Shown here: positions 62,104 through 64,000 of the stretch, piece by piece | Layout of the letters: each line of letters begins with the position of its first letter | Position numbering within the stretch: position 1 is the stretch's first letter | NCBI GenBank assembly: GCA_964424455.1 | Contig: CAYRJA010000004.1 | Span: 1-64,000, forward strand | Direction of reading: 5' to 3' | Length of the DNA stretch: 64,000 nucleotides | Source of the DNA: CAYRJA01 sp964424455 | GTDB lineage: Bacteria > Bacteroidota > Bacteroidia > Chitinophagales > UBA10324 | Position numbers and translations under genes: made by a program | The notes under the pieces: generated by a model | What the model saw: the letters and a program-made list of their open reading frames with translations, nothing else | What the model was told of the DNA's origin: nothing | Databases searched by the model: none

Positions 62104-62243
62104 AATTCACAACTCATAATTCACAACTCATAATTCACAACTCATAATTCATAATTCATAACTCATAACTCATAACTCACAACTCATAACTCACAACTCA
62201 CAACTCATAATTCATAATTCATCACTCATAATTCATCATTCAT
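62104..62243. repeat. Heptamer minisatellite, about 20 units of AAYTCAY
   Basis: Seven-base units (AACTCAT, AATTCAC, AATTCAT, AACTCAC and slight variants) follow each other for 140 bases with no interruption. The array ends 67 bases before the ATG of the GEVED gene at 62311. Slipped-strand changes in unit number would alter the distance between upstream elements and that gene. Confidence 0.9.
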
Positions 62244-62310
62244 AATCCCCCCTCTACCCATGAAACCGAATTTCTTCTCTTTTCCATTCATAACTAAAAC
62301 CCTCAACACC

Positions 62311-64000
62311 ATGAACTACTTTTCTACAACCGCTGCAAGGTTCAGCCGATTCTTTACAGTACTGATTGCACTGTTTTGCTTATTCTCCTCTAACGCTTCT
62401 GCTCAATCTGCAGCGCCTTATTGCAATTTTCAGGTACTATCTTTTTTGGGTATTTATGGTTATGATAATGCCTCGGGCAATAATTTTTACATAACCAACA
62501 TCTCCATGTCCGGTGCAGGGGTGGTTTCTCAGGACTTTGCCGGAGCTACCGGCTCGGGTGCAGCCATGCCTTCTGTCGGATACAACCAGCGTACATTTCT
62601 TGCTAAAGGCGCTACGGTTACCCAGGGGCAGAATATTGCCTTTAGTGTAACTACACCGGCAGGAAGTTATAACAGGTATATCCGCATATATGTTGACTGG
62701 AATAAGGACAATGATTTTGTTGATCCGGGAGAGCTTCTATTTACCTCCGCTTCCGGTCAGGGTACTTACAATTCTACCTCCTACACAGTACCTTTTACCA
62801 CGCCGGGGGCATACCGGATGAGGATAACTTCTGTTTATGATGGCAGTGGTAGCAATGTTTGCGGCTCAGGCGGATCCGGGGGACATCAAGGGGGTGCATG
62901 GGATTATACCCTTACGGTTAATGCGGCTGCGGCATGTTCAGGCACGCCTGCATCCTACGCGGTATCGCCCGCTTCTGCAAGTATTTGCCCTTCTGCCACC
63001 ACCGCCATTACGGTAACCACGGATGCAAGCGGTTTTACCTTTCAGTGGCAGCAATCCAATGCATCGGGAGGTCCTTATGTAAATGCATCAGGCGGTTCCG
63101 GCGCAACAACAGCTACCTATACTACGCCCACCGGTAGTTCGCTGCCTTACGCCACTACTTATTACAGATGCAATGTTACCTGTAGCAATTCAGGGGTGAC
63201 TACTGCTTCTCAGGAATCAACAATAAGTCAAAACTCATTTCTCAATTGTTATTGCATGCCTTCATTTGCTGCCGCAAACAGCGGTACAAGAGGAATTACT
63301 CAGGTACAATTAAACGGTACCCCGGTTATTAACCAAACCTCAACTTGCAATAATACCTCTCCTTATTATACCCTTTATTCAACCCCCCAAGCCGGATTGT
63401 CTGTAAATGGCAATTATACCCTTCAGGTAAAAGTAGGAACTCAAAGTAATGCCTATCATGGGGCAGGCGCATGGATAGATTATAACCAGAACGGAGTATT
63501 TGAATCAAGTGAATATATTGGAGGGTTCGGTCAGAAAGCAGCAAACTCTACCACCACTATATCCTTTACAGTACCCGGCACTGCCCTTCCGGGTGTTACA
63601 GCGATGCGGGTAGTCGGGCGGTATATGAATAACGCTACTCCCGTAACTTCAGGACAGGCGTGCGCTTCTTTTACTGGTACTGCGAATGCAGGTGGCGCCG
63701 GTGAAACCGAAGACTACCGCGTAAATATTGCAGCGGGCTGCTCTGCGCCTGTAACTTCGGCGAGCAGTTTCGGCTCTTCCAATCTGATGCCTACTACGGC
63801 AACTATTTCCTTTAACCGCGGCAGCGGCGATGGGGGAGTACTGGTGCTGGCGCGCGCAGGCGGGGCAGTGAATGCCTCTCCCGTGTCGGGCACTACCTAC
63901 ACCGGTAATCCCGCCTTTGGCAGCGGCAGTCTGATTGGAATAGATAATCGGGTAGTGTATAACGGCAACGCCGCCGGTACGGTGAATGTAAACCTTACCG
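62311..64000 (+). CDS. Large secreted GEVED-domain protein (partial, cut by window edge)
   Basis: At least 563 residues, open to the window edge. I start at 62311 (MNYFSTTAARF) since the next segment FTVLIALFCLFSSNASAQ is a signal peptide; an in-frame ATG at 62260 adds 17 residues. Two GEVED-type beta domains are visible: the first around YNRYIRIYVDWNKDNDFVDPGE, the second around GAWIDYNQNGVFESSEYIGG and ending AGETEDYRVNI. Between them is an Ig-like module (SATTAITVTTDASGFTFQWQQS). Codon use is clearly more GC-rich than in the rest of the window. Probably a T9SS cargo, but its C-terminus is not visible. Confidence 0.8.
   Translation, partial: MNYFSTTAARFSRFFTVLIALFCLFSSNASAQSAAPYCNFQVLSFLGIYGYDNASGNNFYITNISMSGAGVVSQDFAGATGSGAAMPSVGYNQRTFLAKGATVTQGQNIAFSVTTPAGSYNRYIRIYVDWNKDNDFVDPGELLFTSASGQGTYNSTSYTVPFTTPGAYRMRITSVYDGSGSNVCGSGGSGGHQGGAWDYTLTVNAAAACSGTPASYAVSPASASICPSATTAITVTTDASGFTFQWQQSNASGGPYVNASGGSGATTATYTTPTGSSLPYATTYYRCNVTCSNSGVTTASQESTISQNSFLNCYCMPSFAAANSGTRGITQVQLNGTPVINQTSTCNNTSPYYTLYSTPQAGLSVNGNYTLQVKVGTQSNAYHGAGAWIDYNQNGVFESSEYIGGFGQKAANSTTTISFTVPGTALPGVTAMRVVGRYMNNATPVTSGQACASFTGTANAGGAGETEDYRVNIAAGCSAPVTSASSFGSSNLMPTTATISFNRGSGDGGVLVLARAGGAVNASPVSGTTYTGNPAFGSGSLIGIDNRVVYNGNAAGTVNVNLT

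Larger units (their letters stand above)
1..64000. repeat. Dispersed highly iterated palindrome TGTWACA (about 102 copies)
   Basis: A 7-base odd palindrome, TGT-A/T-ACA, recurs throughout the window; I logged 63 copies reading TGTAACA and 39 reading TGTTACA on the given strand. Examples start at 1629, 3849, 10348, 19040, 19670, 33821, 43709, 43730, 50687 and 58013. About 65 of the 102 have G or C on both flanks, so the fuller form is STGTWACAS, with CTGTWACAG the commonest. Base composition (A/T about 0.31 each, G/C about 0.19 each) predicts about 13. Copies lie inside genes of both strands and in several reading contexts, and about eleven lie in spacers (2450, 4141, 11642, 20710, 28300, 42005, 42169, 43709, 43730, 59033, 59121). 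Variants differing at the last base were seen only about ten times. Function unknown. Confidence 0.85.

Noticed and set aside
58956..62147. Many short frames with translations such as HSERSEES or VIPNAVRDL
   Set aside because: They are built from the REP-like repeats in all frames and have no independent support as proteins.

Overview
The window is a low-GC stretch (about 37-40 % GC by eye) of a member of the Bacteroidota, probably an environmental, Chitinophagales-like lineage. The evidence is: three large secreted proteins with Ig-like/PKD domains and a C-terminal type IX secretion (T9SS) sorting tail; several promoters with the Bacteroidota -7 box TAnnTTTG; a fused SecDF; the long (389 aa) PurM typical of the phylum; and T-/A-rich spacers with few Shine-Dalgarno sequences. 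There are no rRNA or tRNA genes, CRISPR arrays or prophage genes that I can see.

Layout. 0-7.7 kb: NUDIX hydrolase, a T9SS surface protein, a methyltransferase, a DUF2279 protein, purM and two sugar-nucleotide epimerase/dehydratase genes (UDP-HexNAc 4-epimerase-like and rmlB). 7.8-15.5 kb: a giant SWIM-SNF2 helicase, rsmG, a Y-family polymerase, an ECF sigma factor and a glycosyltransferase. 15.6-16.9 kb: the wreck of a restriction-modification (R-M) operon, with a 177-bp structured MITE-like element inserted in the endonuclease remnant. 17-28.3 kb: AI-2E transporter, a P-type cation ATPase interrupted by ten Ns, a lysine-rich/acidic chromatin-like protein, a GT-C-type membrane protein, an M43-like metalloprotease, a TPR lipoprotein, pyrG and a DUF2461 protein. 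28.4-35 kb: AlgH/YqgE, a 33-45 aa membrane microprotein, secDF, and a divergent pair around a perfect palindrome. 35.1-41.6 kb: exopolysaccharide export and precursor operon (Wza-like SLBB protein, Wzz, CpsB/YwqE phosphatase, rmlC, rmlD, cysQ). 41.6-45.8 kb: ArsR regulator, APC permease, M13 peptidase. 45.9-56.3 kb: a minus-strand polysaccharide assembly operon (three sulfotransferases, Wzx flippase, Wzy-like polymerase, two glycosyltransferases, a clan-A glycosidase and a propeller-like protein of unknown function). 56.4-64 kb: two paralogous T9SS adhesin-like genes that share a near-identical 3' block, REP-like palindromic repeats, a 20-unit heptamer minisatellite, and the start of a large GEVED-domain secreted protein cut by the window edge.

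How it works together. Sulfotransferases consume PAPS and release PAP; the CysQ-type PAP phosphatase lies in the same operon as the export genes and dTDP-rhamnose genes. I infer that the two clusters together make and export a sulfated, rhamnose-containing exopolysaccharide.

The signal that no single gene explains is a highly iterated odd palindrome, TGTWACA (best written STGTWACAS). I logged 102 copies by eye in 64 kb, where base composition predicts about 13. Copies occur in genes of every function, on both strands and in spacers. One inverted pair forms a perfect 11-bp hairpin between convergent genes. It resembles HIP1 of cyanobacteria or the DNA-uptake sequences of Neisseria and Pasteurellaceae, but I know of no such element described for this group.
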